This document shows positions 1 through 6,642 of a stretch of DNA of 21,137 nucleotides, piece by piece (the first letter of the stretch is position 1; each line of letters starts with the position of its first letter). Origin of the DNA: Pseudomonadota bacterium (GTDB lineage Bacteria; Pseudomonadota; Alphaproteobacteria; Sphingomonadales; Sphingomonadaceae); NCBI GenBank assembly GCA_023423775.1, contig JAFAEZ010000054.1:1-21137 (forward strand), in the 5' to 3' direction. The position numbers were made by a program, and so were the translations under genes. The notes under the pieces were generated by a model that worked only from the letters and a program-made list of their open reading frames with translations, had not been told where the DNA came from and ran no database searches.

Positions 1-45
1 CCCCTGCGATGTCAACACAGTGCTCTACCACTGAGCTACACGCCC
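1..45 (-). tRNA. tRNA-Val (anticodon GAC), 5' part only
   Basis: Read on the minus strand, the element begins with GGGCGTG at position 45, followed by a D-arm with the usual GCTC...GAGC pairing. An anticodon stem CTGTG/CGCAG then encloses the loop TTGACAT, whose central triplet GAC reads valine codons GUC/GUU. The variable loop, T-arm, acceptor 3' strand and CCA lie beyond the left edge of the window, so the gene is cut by the window and not broken. It sits about 60 bp downstream of cpdR in the same orientation. Confidence 0.93.
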
Positions 46-105
46 ACTCTGGGAGCGGCCTTTAGCCGGGGGATTCGCCCCGCGCAAGCCGCCGCCGGCG
101 CTTTT

Positions 106-483
106 TTACAATCTTCCGTGCCGGTCCTCGGTCTGGAACAGGCGGTCGACCTCGGCGACCAGGTCGCGCAGGTGGAACGGCTTGGACAGGACCTTGGCGG
201 AGGGCGTCGTCCGGCCCGCCTTCAGCGCCACCGCGGCGAAGCCGGTGATGAACATGACGCGCATGTCCGGCGCGATCTCGGCGGCGCGCTGGGCGAGCTC
301 GATGCCGTCCATCTCGGGCATGACGATGTCGGTGAGGAGGAGGTCGAACCGGTCCGATTCGAGCAGGGGCAGAGCCGCCGTGCCGCGATCGACCGTGGTT
401 ACCGCATATCCCGTCTTTTCGAGCGCGCGCGCGAGGTAGTGGCGCATCGACTCGTCGTCTTCGGCCAGCAGGATCTTGATCAT
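106..483 (-). CDS. cpdR: CpdR-type single-domain response regulator
   Basis: The product is a 125-residue stand-alone receiver domain. The acidic pair D9/D10, the phosphorylation site D52 (in TDIVMPEMDG), T80 and K101 (in SKPF) are all present, and there is no output domain. In Caulobacter, CpdR is phosphorylated by the CckA-ChpT relay; in its unphosphorylated form it primes ClpXP to degrade cell-cycle proteins. The start at 483 is chosen because the receiver fold begins at once (MIKILLAEDD) and a GAGGA ribosome site lies 4 nt upstream. The reading frame is open up to 645, but that extension is Arg-rich, unlike a receiver, and runs through the promoter region. Another small receiver protein is possible, but the sequence style and length fit CpdR. 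Confidence 0.85.
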   Translation of the reverse strand: MIKILLAEDDESMRHYLARALEKTGYAVTTVDRGTAALPLLESDRFDLLLTDIVMPEMDGIELAQRAAEIAPDMRVMFITGFAAVALKAGRTTPSAKVLSKPFHLRDLVAEVDRLFQTEDRHGRL

Positions 484-537
484 CCGGTCCTCGGAAAAGC
501 CCATCGTGCGCGGCCCGATTGCGGCGCCGGAGCAGGG

Positions 538-566
538 ATTATGCCCGAAAGGCTTAAAAGTTTCCA
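538..566 (-). promoter_or_regulatory. Predicted sigma-70 type promoter of cpdR
   Basis: On the minus strand TGGAAA (561-566) is separated by 17 bp from CATAAT (538-543), which matches five of six bases of the -10 consensus. Transcription would start near 531 and give a leader of about 48 nt before the cpdR ATG. I looked for CtrA boxes (TTAA-N7-TTAA) and found no complete one. Confidence 0.4.
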
Positions 567-604
567 CCCGGCGCGCTTGGGTGCGAAGACCCGGGCGAAT
601 GCGA

Positions 605-633
605 TTGCGCCGCTTCGGCACCATCCCTAGATT
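605..633 (+). promoter_or_regulatory. Predicted promoter abutting the amidohydrolase start
   Basis: TTGCGC (605-610) lies 17 bp from TAGATT (628-633). The predicted start of transcription, about 640, is only a few nucleotides from the ATG at 645. There is no Shine-Dalgarno sequence before that ATG, so the mRNA may be leaderless or nearly so. Confidence 0.3.
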
Positions 634-644
634 CGTCGGCAGCA

Positions 645-1499
645 ATGGACGAGTCCCGGCCTCCCTTCCTGCGCGTCGGCCCCGAGCGGCCGGCCTCGCC
701 CGTGGTCCTTTCGGTCCCCCATGCCGGACGCGCTTATTCGGACGATCTGCTGCGCGCCTCGCGGCTGCCGCGCCACAAGCTCGAAATCCTCGAGGACCGG
801 CTGGTCGACCGGCTGGTGTGGCGGGCGGTCGAGGCCGGATGCGCCGCCTTCATCGCCGCCGCGCCCCGCGCCGAGATCGACCTCAACAGGGACGAGCGCG
901 AGATCGACCCGGCGATGGTCTATCCCACCCCTGCCCCATCGACCCTTCTCCAGTCGCCGCGCACGCGCGGCGGGCTCGGCCTGGTGCCGGCGCGGATCAG
1001 CGGCGCCGGATCGATCTGGCTGCAGCGCATCGGCCAGGCCGAGATCGAGCGCCGCACGGCCGAGATCCACCGGCCCTATCATGCCGCGCTGGCGCAGGCG
1101 CTGGAGGCGGCGCGGCAACAGTTCGGGGTCGCCATCCTGCTCGACTGCCACTCGATGCCGCCACGCGCAGGCGAGGAAGGCGCGATCGTCTTCGGCGACC
1201 GCCACGGCACCAGCATCGCGCCCGATCTCACAGCGGCGGCCGTGGCCGCGGCCGAAGCCGAAGGGTTCGCGACCGCGCGCAACGCCCCTTATGCCGGCGG
1301 CCACATCACCAGCCGCCATGGCCGGCCCGGAGAGGGCGTGCACGCGCTCCAGATCGAGATCGACCGCTCGCTCTATCTCGACGCGGCCCTGCGCGCGCCA
1401 GGGCCCGGGTTCGACCGCACGGCGCGCATGATCGCCGCGGTGGCGCAGGCGCTCGCCGCCAAGGCGCTCGAGCCGCCGCAGGCGAACGCCGCCGAATAA
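645..1499 (+). CDS. N-formylglutamate amidohydrolase family protein
   Basis: The 284-residue protein has the order of conserved blocks expected of the N-formylglutamate amidohydrolase family (PF05013): LSVPHAGRAY (about 22-31), the AEIDLNRDEREID block (77-89), LLDCHSMPP (165-173), the FGDRHGTS block (183-190), and a late EIDRSLYLD. Family members hydrolyse N-formyl-L-glutamate to glutamate and formate in the last step of one histidine breakdown route. No other hut genes are in the window, so the real substrate is open; many alphaproteobacterial members stand alone like this one. No signal peptide is seen, so it is cytoplasmic. The ATG at 645 has no evident ribosome site. The stop codon adjoins the A-run that forms the U-tract of the opposite-strand terminator. 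Confidence 0.85.
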   Translation: MDESRPPFLRVGPERPASPVVLSVPHAGRAYSDDLLRASRLPRHKLEILEDRLVDRLVWRAVEAGCAAFIAAAPRAEIDLNRDEREIDPAMVYPTPAPSTLLQSPRTRGGLGLVPARISGAGSIWLQRIGQAEIERRTAEIHRPYHAALAQALEAARQQFGVAILLDCHSMPPRAGEEGAIVFGDRHGTSIAPDLTAAAVAAAEAEGFATARNAPYAGGHITSRHGRPGEGVHALQIEIDRSLYLDAALRAPGPGFDRTARMIAAVAQALAAKALEPPQANAAE

Positions 1500-1532
1500 A
1501 AAAAGCCGCCCCGGAGAAACTCACGGGGCGGC
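1498..1532 (-). terminator. Intrinsic terminator of the candidate small RNA
   Basis: A perfect 9-bp stem (1505-1513 with 1524-1532, GCCGCCCCG/CGGGGCGGC) has a small inner GAG/CTC pairing in the loop. On the minus strand it is followed directly by seven U's (1504-1498). On the plus strand the hairpin is followed by CAAGG, so it is a canonical terminator only in the minus direction, though it may also slow transcription coming out of the amidohydrolase gene. Confidence 0.85.
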
Positions 1533-1600
1533 CAAGGTTCAGGGAGGAACGCCCCGAAGGGCGTAACACGCGGCTGCAAAGGGGGGGTGCAGCGGCGTAT
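1498..1600 (-). ncRNA. Candidate trans-acting small RNA, suhB/mmgR (alpha-r8)-like
   Basis: Read on the minus strand from a start near 1600, the element shows three structures in order. First is a 6-bp hairpin GCTGCA/TGCAGC (1573-1593) with seven C's in the loop. Second is a 6-bp hairpin ACGCCC/GGGCGT (1549-1564) closed by a stable UUCG tetraloop. Then comes an unpaired UUCCUCCCU block (1541-1549), and last a strong terminator with a U7 tail. As I recall, alphaproteobacterial suhB/mmgR RNAs carry a conserved UUUCCUCCCU stretch between a hairpin and the terminator, a layout this element matches. The C-rich loop and CCUCCC block could pair with Shine-Dalgarno sequences. The family name is inference; the hairpins and terminator are seen directly. 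No open reading frame in it looks real. Confidence 0.62.
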
Positions 1601-1606
1601 CTTCCT

Positions 1607-1635
1607 CTAAATGGGTTCGTTTTGGCGAAGTTCAA
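1607..1635 (-). promoter_or_regulatory. Predicted promoter of the candidate small RNA
   Basis: On the minus strand TTGAAC (1630-1635) is followed after exactly 17 bp by ATTTAG (1607-1612). The -35 is reasonable and the -10 is weak. The predicted start near 1600 places the three hairpins and the terminator in one RNA of roughly 100 nt. Confidence 0.35.
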
Positions 1636-1688
1636 GCCTGGCCGCGCCGCGCGCGACGGACCGTGCGTCTAAGTCCGCGAACCGATTT

Positions 1689-2261
1689 TCAGCCGCGATA
1701 GAGCCATGGGCCCATCCGGCCGATCAGGTGACGGTGACCCTGCAGATGATGCTTGATCGCGCCCAGGAGGTGGAGCGCGATCAGGCCGAGCATCAGCTTG
1801 GCCGCGATTTCGTGCAGTTCCTCGAACAGATCGTGCGCGCCGTCGGTCCGCGCGACCGGCAGCACGCCGATTTCGAACAGGCCGAAGAAGTTGATCGGGC
1901 GGTTGCTCGATGAGGACAGCATCCAGCCGGTGAGCGGGATCGCGATCAGGAAAAGGTAGAAGAGCCCGTGCACGGCGCGCGCCGTCGTCCGCTCCCAGGG
2001 CGCGAGCACCGCGTCGAACGGCGGCGGGCGGTGACCGAGGCGCCAGCCGAGGCGGACGAGGGTCAGGCCGAGGATGCTGATGCCGATCGATTTGTGGAAA
2101 AACATCAGCCACGGCGTCGCCGCCTTGCCGAAATCCTCGTGGAAGAAGCCGAGCAGGAGGTTGGCCGCAATCAGGATCGCGATCGTCCAGTGCAGCCACA
2201 TCGCGACGCGCGAATAAGAAAGCCGCTCCGGAACGGTCTCGGGTATCAACGTCGTCGCCAT
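1689..2261 (-). CDS. Cytochrome b561 family di-heme membrane protein
   Basis: The 190-residue protein has four hydrophobic segments (about 20-40, 55-72, 97-115, 147-170), as in the CybB/YodB-type b561 family. Candidate heme-ligand histidines are H24, H56, H98, H150 and H164; the 14-residue spacing of H150 and H164 is the one known for the last two ligands of E. coli CybB. Members sit in the inner membrane and pass electrons between quinol or superoxide and heme b. The ATG at 2261 has a GGGGAGG ribosome site about 6 nt upstream. The C-terminal tail is His-rich. Its gene is 72 bp downstream of sapC, but a terminator-like hairpin separates them, so it is probably transcribed on its own. No partner enzyme is seen, so the electron acceptor is unknown. 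Confidence 0.88.
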   Translation of the reverse strand: MATTLIPETVPERLSYSRVAMWLHWTIAILIAANLLLGFFHEDFGKAATPWLMFFHKSIGISILGLTLVRLGWRLGHRPPPFDAVLAPWERTTARAVHGLFYLFLIAIPLTGWMLSSSSNRPINFFGLFEIGVLPVARTDGAHDLFEELHEIAAKLMLGLIALHLLGAIKHHLQGHRHLIGRMGPWLYRG

Positions 2262-2282
2262 CTTCGCCTCCCCAAACGCAGA

Positions 2283-2306
2283 AAAGGCCCCGTCGCCGGG
2301 GCCTTT
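2283..2306 (-). terminator. Intrinsic terminator after sapC
   Basis: A perfect 10-bp inverted repeat (AAAGGCCCCG/CGGGGCCTTT) with a 4-nt loop lies 28 bp past the sapC stop. On the minus strand it ends in TTTTC. It would end the FAD oxidase-sapC transcript before the b561 gene. It is nearly symmetric (UUU also follows on the plus strand), but no plus-strand gene reads into it. Confidence 0.7.
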
Positions 2307-2334
2307 CCATGTGTCGCGACAGCGAGCGGCGCGG

Positions 2335-3117
2335 TCAAGCGTTGCCGGCGACCTCGCCCTGCGGCGGGATCTTGCCCTGCTGCATCTGCTTGCCGAAGAT
2401 CTCGCGGATCAAAGGCAGCGAGAAGAGATGGGCGAACAGCAACGGCAGCATGCCATTCTGGTTCATCTTGCGGAGCTTGTCGCCATGCGCGTCGCGCAGC
2501 TTCTGCTCGTCGACCATCTGGAAGCCGCGATAGACGAACGGCTGCTGCGAATCGGACGGCTGGATCGAGACTTCGCCGTCGATCAGCAGCTCGGACTCTT
2601 GGAGCTCCTTCATGAAGGCGTTGGTGCGCTGGGCCGACATCTCGAATTCCTCGCAGAATTTGAGGACCTGGTTGGTCACGTCGCTCGGAGTCTCGCCGTC
2701 GAACAGGGCGTTGCCGTCCTCAAAATCGCCGACCAGGCCGCTCGTCGGATCGAAGCAGAGCGAAAGCTCCTCGGCGTCCGGGCGCAGCCGCGCCAGCATG
2801 AACGGGTAGCGGCGGATATAGGCCGGGACATAGGTCTCGGAGAGCAATTTGCCCTCGCCATCGACGAACACGTTGGTGCCCTCGTTGAGGCCCATCAATG
2901 CGAGCGGAACGGGATTTTCGCCGGTCGAGAAGACGATCGGGTAGAAACGCTGGCAGGCGGCGAATTCGTCGATGGTGATCGGGATGGCGTGCGCCTGGGC
3001 AAGAAACGGCGCGCTGTCAGCGGCGCGGGTCTTGAACGAGGCGTGGATATTGCTCGAGAGCGGTTCCAGCCCGTTGTAGAAAAGCGGCAATTGCGGATTC
3101 GGCGCCTGGCTCGCCAT
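2335..3117 (-). CDS. SapC family protein
   Basis: The 260-residue protein reads as a full-length member of the SapC family (PF07277). Typical features are the opening ...PLFYNGLEPLSS (about 10-21), the block around DEFAACQRFYPIVF (49-62), AYIRRYPFML (about 98-107), and a late NGMLPLLFAHLFSLPLI (about 220-236). The family is named after a Campylobacter S-layer locus, but its biochemical role is unknown; in sphingomonads and Caulobacter relatives it often occurs near TonB receptors and flavin halogenases, which are absent here. No signal peptide is visible. The start at 3117 is preferred because GGGGAGAG lies about 8 nt upstream and homologous sequence begins there. It lies 61 bp downstream of the FAD oxidase gene in the same direction and may share its transcript. 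Confidence 0.85.
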   Translation of the reverse strand: MASQAPNPQLPLFYNGLEPLSSNIHASFKTRAADSAPFLAQAHAIPITIDEFAACQRFYPIVFSTGENPVPLALMGLNEGTNVFVDGEGKLLSETYVPAYIRRYPFMLARLRPDAEELSLCFDPTSGLVGDFEDGNALFDGETPSDVTNQVLKFCEEFEMSAQRTNAFMKELQESELLIDGEVSIQPSDSQQPFVYRGFQMVDEQKLRDAHGDKLRKMNQNGMLPLLFAHLFSLPLIREIFGKQMQQGKIPPQGEVAGNA

Positions 3118-3178
3118 GGTCAATCTCTCCCCAAGATGAATGAAAGCAGCCGGGCGGCCACCAATTTCCCGCCCTCGT

Positions 3179-4633
3179 CTATGGACGATCCGGCGCTTCC
3201 GCAAGCGGTACAAGCTTGCCGGGGTTCATTATTCCGTGGGGATCGAGCGCCTGCTTGATCGCGCGCATCGCGCCCAGCCGGGCGGGATCGCCGACCCGGG
3301 CCAGCTCCGAGAGTCGCATCTGGCCGATGCCGTGCTCGGCCGAGATCGACCCGCCGGCTGCGACGACGAGATCGTGGACGAAGGCGGTGACCGCCTGGCC
3401 CTCACCCTCGACCCAAGCGGGCGGGGCACCGATGGGGGCGCGGGCGTTGAAATGGACGTTGCCGTCGCCGAGATGGCCGAAGGCGATGACGCGGACGCCT
3501 GGAAAGCGGGTCTCCACGGCGGCGGCGGTCTCGACCATGAAGCGCGGCATCGCCGCGACCTCCACCGAAACATCGTGCTTGGCGGCGGGCCCGTCGGCTT
3601 TCTCCGCCTCCGAAATGCTGTCGCGAAGGCGCCAGAAGGATTCGGCCTGCGCCTCGCTGGCGGCGATCACGGCGTCCTCCACCACACCCTTCTCCAGCGC
3701 GGCGCCGAGAGCGCGACCGAGGGCTGCTTCGGGCGATGACGCCGCCGGCGGCGCGACCGCCTCGACCAGGACATGCCAGGGATGCGTCCCCTCGAGCGGC
3801 GGGCGCGTGCCGGGAATATGGCGCAGGACCAGATCGAGCGCAGTGTTGGGCACGAGCTCGAAGCTTTCGACCGCGTCGCCCACGGCATCGTCGAGCAGGT
3901 GCAGCAAGGCCAGCGCCTTTTCCGGATCGGCGAGGCCGATCCAGGCGACGCTGCGCGCGCCGATGGCGGGCACGAGCTTCAGGCTGGCGGCGGTGACCAC
4001 CCCCAATGTTCCCTCGGCGCCAATCAGCAGCTGGCGCAGGTCATAGCCGCGATTGTCCTTCTTCAACGGCGCGAGACCATCGAACACCGAACCATCGGGC
4101 AGTACAGCCTCGATCCCCTGGACGAGGCCGCGCATCGTGCCGAAGCGCAGCACCTGGGTGCCGCCGGCATTGGTCGAGACGAGGCCGCCGATCGTCGCCG
4201 AGCCGCGCGCGCCCAGCGTCAGGGGAAAGCGCCGGCCGACCGCCGCGGCAGCCTCGTGAAAATGGGCAAGGACGACGCCGGCCTCGGCGACACCGGTGCC
4301 CGTTTCGGCCGAGATAGCGCGAATCCGGTTCATGCGGCGGAGCGAGAGCAGCAAGGCATCGCCCGCCGGGGTCGGCACGGCACCGCCGACCATCGACGTG
4401 TTGCCGCCCTGGGGCACGAGCGGGACGCGCTCCTCGGCGCAGGCGCGCACGATTTCGGCCACCTCCTCGGTACTGGCCGGCGAAACCATCGCGGCCGCGG
4501 CGCCGTGGAAGCGCTTGCGCCAGTCCTCCAGCCACGGCGCCATTTCCGCCGGATCGGTGGTGAAGCCCTTGGGACCGAGACGATCCTTCAGACGCGCGAG
4601 AAGGTAAGGTGGAGGGGGATTGGCCATCGACAT
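3179..4633 (-). CDS. FAD-binding oxidase, D-2-hydroxyacid dehydrogenase (GlcD/D2HGDH) type
   Basis: The protein is 484 residues long. The N-terminal half is a PCMH-type FAD-binding domain with PQGGNTSMVGG (74-84), the ARGSATIGG and NAGG blocks (about 142-158) and GAEGTLGVVT (about 205-214). The C-terminal half is an FAD-oxidase C domain with GHLGDGNVHFN (metal-site histidines), SAEHGIG and a DPHGIMNPGK ending. This layout belongs to dehydrogenases that oxidise D-lactate, D-2-hydroxyglutarate or glycolate and pass electrons to an acceptor such as ETF or quinone. The sequence resembles the D-2-hydroxyglutarate dehydrogenase branch, but the substrate cannot be fixed by eye. No GlcE/GlcF partners are next to it, which fits the single-subunit type. 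Met1 (4633) and Met3 (4627) are both possible starts; neither has a clear ribosome site. Confidence 0.85.
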   Translation of the reverse strand: MSMANPPPPYLLARLKDRLGPKGFTTDPAEMAPWLEDWRKRFHGAAAAMVSPASTEEVAEIVRACAEERVPLVPQGGNTSMVGGAVPTPAGDALLLSLRRMNRIRAISAETGTGVAEAGVVLAHFHEAAAAVGRRFPLTLGARGSATIGGLVSTNAGGTQVLRFGTMRGLVQGIEAVLPDGSVFDGLAPLKKDNRGYDLRQLLIGAEGTLGVVTAASLKLVPAIGARSVAWIGLADPEKALALLHLLDDAVGDAVESFELVPNTALDLVLRHIPGTRPPLEGTHPWHVLVEAVAPPAASSPEAALGRALGAALEKGVVEDAVIAASEAQAESFWRLRDSISEAEKADGPAAKHDVSVEVAAMPRFMVETAAAVETRFPGVRVIAFGHLGDGNVHFNARAPIGAPPAWVEGEGQAVTAFVHDLVVAAGGSISAEHGIGQMRLSELARVGDPARLGAMRAIKQALDPHGIMNPGKLVPLAEAPDRP

Positions 4634-4641
4634 GCGGCGCG

Positions 4642-4671
4642 ATAGTAAACGCGGCTGGGGGGATGCCGCAA
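4642..4671 (-). promoter_or_regulatory. Predicted promoter of the FAD oxidase gene
   Basis: On the minus strand TTGCGG (4666-4671) is 18 bp from TACTAT (4642-4647). The predicted transcription start falls at about 4635, one or two nucleotides before the ATG at 4633. This agrees with the lack of a Shine-Dalgarno sequence and suggests a leaderless mRNA. Confidence 0.35.
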
Positions 4672-4726
4672 TTAATCACATGTTCAAGCGCCGTGCCGAT
4701 AGGCTGGAAGCAATGGAGCTCCTCCG

Positions 4727-5176
4727 ATGATCCTGGCGCCGCTGCTGTTGCTGGCGCAGACCGCCGCCGTGCCCGCGGCCCAGCCCGCGCCGGAGCGGCC
4801 GACGGAGCTCGCCCAGATGGTGGTGCGCGAGCAGATCATCATCCGCGTGCCGATGCGGATGCGCAAAGACAAACCGCCGCCGAGGGCGACGCCGGTCGAG
4901 TGGGAAGAGAGAAAGGGGCCGAAATGCGTTGCGCACCGGGCCGTAGCGGGGGCCACCCTGCTCGGCCAGGACAGCGTCGATCTGATCCTGCGCGACGGCA
5001 GCCGGGTTCGCGCCAAGCTCGATAATTGCCCGGCGCTCGATTATTATCCCGGTTTCTACATCAGCCCGCATCCGGACGGAAAGATCTGCGCCGAGCGCGA
5101 CATGATCCGATCGCGGATGGGCGGCGAATGCGGAATCGAGCGATTTCGCGCCCTCACGCCGAAGCCTAAGGATTGA
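4727..5176 (+). CDS. Small exported protein of unknown function
   Basis: I do not recognise a named family. The 149-residue product starts with a short hydrophobic stretch (MILAPLLLLAQTAA) followed by AAQPAP, which looks like a signal peptide with cleavage near residues 14-19, so it is probably periplasmic. The middle is basic and Pro-rich; the second half has four cysteines (in KCVAHR, NCPALDYYP, KICAERD, GECGIERF) that could make two disulfides. The last part, ICAERDMIRSRMGGECGIERF, recalls a motif I associate with sphingomonad hypothetical proteins. GGAG lies 8-9 nt before the ATG. An upstream ATG at 4713 reads five codons and stops across this start. It lies divergent to the FAD oxidase gene and 83 bp ahead of the helicase gene. 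Confidence 0.75.
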   Translation: MILAPLLLLAQTAAVPAAQPAPERPTELAQMVVREQIIIRVPMRMRKDKPPPRATPVEWEERKGPKCVAHRAVAGATLLGQDSVDLILRDGSRVRAKLDNCPALDYYPGFYISPHPDGKICAERDMIRSRMGGECGIERFRALTPKPKD

Positions 5177-5180
5177 CCCT

Positions 5181-5213
5181 CGCTTGACAAGGGCCCGTCC
5201 CTTTGCGCAAGCG
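5181..5213 (+). other. Hairpin in the helicase leader
   Basis: CGCTTG (5181-5186) pairs with CAAGCG (5208-5213), and inside it AAGGG (5189-5193) pairs with CCCTT (5199-5203) around a 5-nt loop; a small internal loop separates the two stems. It begins 4 nt after the stop of the exported-protein gene and has no U-tract, so it is not a standard terminator. It could be an mRNA end structure or a leader element of the helicase gene. It contains a perfect TTGACA (5184-5189), but I see no good -10 at the right distance. Confidence 0.35.
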
Positions 5214-5259
5214 AATCCCAAAGCAGCTTGATCTTGAGCGCACCTATTCCGGAACAGAT

Positions 5260-6642
5260 ATGACTTTTGCCGATCTCGGCCTTTCTGACGAACTGCTCCG
5301 TGCGGTAAACGAATCCGGCTATAGCGAGCCGACGCCGATCCAGCGGCAGGCGATCCCGTCGGTATTGATGGGCCGCGACATTATCGGCATCGCCCAGACC
5401 GGCACCGGCAAGACGGCAGGCTTCGTGCTGCCGATGATCGACATCCTCGCCCAGGGCCGCAGCCGGGCGCGCATGCCGCGCTCGCTGATCCTGGAGCCGA
5501 CCCGCGAATTGGCGGCGCAGGTGGCCGAGAATTTCGAGAAATACGGAAAATATCACAAGCTCAACATGGCGCTGCTGATCGGCGGCACCAACATGGCCGA
5601 CCAGATCAAGCTGCTCGAAAAGGGCGTCGACGTGCTGATCGCGACCCCGGGCCGGCTGATGGACCTGTTCGGCCGCGGCAAGATCCTGCTGACCGGCTGC
5701 AACCTGCTCGTGATCGACGAAGCCGACCGCATGCTCGACATGGGCTTCATCCCCGACATCGAGGAAATCTGCACCAAGCTGCCGCCGCAGCGCCAGACCC
5801 TGCTCTTCTCGGCGACGATGCCGGCGCCGATCAAGAAACTGGCCGACAAATTTCTCTCCAGCCCCAAGACGATCGAGGTCGCCCGCCCGGCCACGGCCAA
5901 TGCCTCGATCGAACAGAGACTGGTAAAGGTCGACGCGCGCAAGAAGAAGGAAGCGCTCGTCCGCCTGCTCCAGGATGACGAGGTAAAGACCGCGATCGTC
6001 TTCTCGAACCGCAAGACGATGGTCCGCGACCTCACCCAAAGCCTGAAGCGCAGCGGCTTCCGCGCCGGCCAGATCCACGGCGACATGGAGCAGCCCGAGC
6101 GCATCGCCGAGCTGGACCGGTTCAAGTCCGAGGAGATCAACATCCTGGTCGCCTCCGACGTCGCCGCCCGCGGGCTCGACATCAAGGGCGTCAGCCACGT
6201 CTTCAACTTCGACGTGCCATGGCAGCCGGACGATTACGTCCACCGCATCGGCCGCACCGGGCGCGGCGGCAAGACGGGCATCGCGATCACGCTCGCGACC
6301 AAGGAAGACGCCGAGGCGATCGCCAGCATCGAGAAATTGCTCGGCATGCCGATCCCGCCGGTCGGCGGCGCCGAGCCCGCGCGCGACGAGCCGGAAGCGG
6401 ACGAAAAGCCGGCCCGCCGGTCACGGGGGAAGAAAGCCGACCAGCCCGCCGCCGAGCGCAAGCCGCGAACCGAGAAAGCGTCGCCCGCCGAGCCGGCTCC
6501 GCGCGAACCCGCCAAGCCGCGCCGTGACGAGCGCGCCGACCGCCGTCCGCGGCGCGACGAGGAAGAGCGCGAGCCGGCGCTGGTCGACGAAGGCTGGAAC
6601 GGTCCGGTGCCGAGCTTCCTTGCCTTCGGGTTCGACAGCTGA
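5260..6642 (+). CDS. DEAD-box ATP-dependent RNA helicase, RhlE-like
   Basis: The 460-residue protein holds the full set of DEAD-box motifs. These are the Q motif (FADLGL...PTPIQ, 3-28), motif I AQTGTGKT (45-52), PTRELA (80-85), TPGRL (129-133), DEAD (153-156), SAT (184-186), the helicase-C block LVASDVAARGLDI (296-308) and HRIGRTGR (328-335). After about residue 370 comes a tail rich in Lys, Arg, Glu and Pro, likely disordered and RNA-binding, closing with GPVPSFLAFGF. Such proteins remodel RNA in ribosome assembly and RNA decay, often at low temperature. The ATG at 5260 is preferred over a TTG at 5203 because the Q motif follows at once and GGA lies 6 nt upstream. The stop overlaps the next gene. 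Confidence 0.93.
   Translation: MTFADLGLSDELLRAVNESGYSEPTPIQRQAIPSVLMGRDIIGIAQTGTGKTAGFVLPMIDILAQGRSRARMPRSLILEPTRELAAQVAENFEKYGKYHKLNMALLIGGTNMADQIKLLEKGVDVLIATPGRLMDLFGRGKILLTGCNLLVIDEADRMLDMGFIPDIEEICTKLPPQRQTLLFSATMPAPIKKLADKFLSSPKTIEVARPATANASIEQRLVKVDARKKKEALVRLLQDDEVKTAIVFSNRKTMVRDLTQSLKRSGFRAGQIHGDMEQPERIAELDRFKSEEINILVASDVAARGLDIKGVSHVFNFDVPWQPDDYVHRIGRTGRGGKTGIAITLATKEDAEAIASIEKLLGMPIPPVGGAEPARDEPEADEKPARRSRGKKADQPAAERKPRTEKASPAEPAPREPAKPRRDERADRRPRRDEEEREPALVDEGWNGPVPSFLAFGFDS

Noticed and set aside
46..105. GC-rich palindromes and a T6 run between tRNA-Val and cpdR, as a terminator
   Set aside because: The T-run is on the plus strand, against both genes, and the stem before it is short with no proper loop.
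484..645. 54-residue N-terminal extension of CpdR
   Set aside because: It is basic and unlike a receiver domain, and it covers the likely promoter; the ATG at 483 has a ribosome site and begins the fold.
476..1672. A long plus-strand frame overlapping the cpdR start and the amidohydrolase gene
   Set aside because: It is Arg/Pro/Ala-rich without motifs and overlaps the amidohydrolase in another frame on the same strand.
4713..4730. Five-codon frame before the exported protein, overlapping its start
   Set aside because: Too short to judge; the overlap could be chance, and GGAG serves the ATG at 4727 well.
5203..5259. TTG start giving a 19-residue longer helicase
   Set aside because: The extension lies in the hairpin and has no ribosome site; the ATG at 5260 directly precedes the Q motif.
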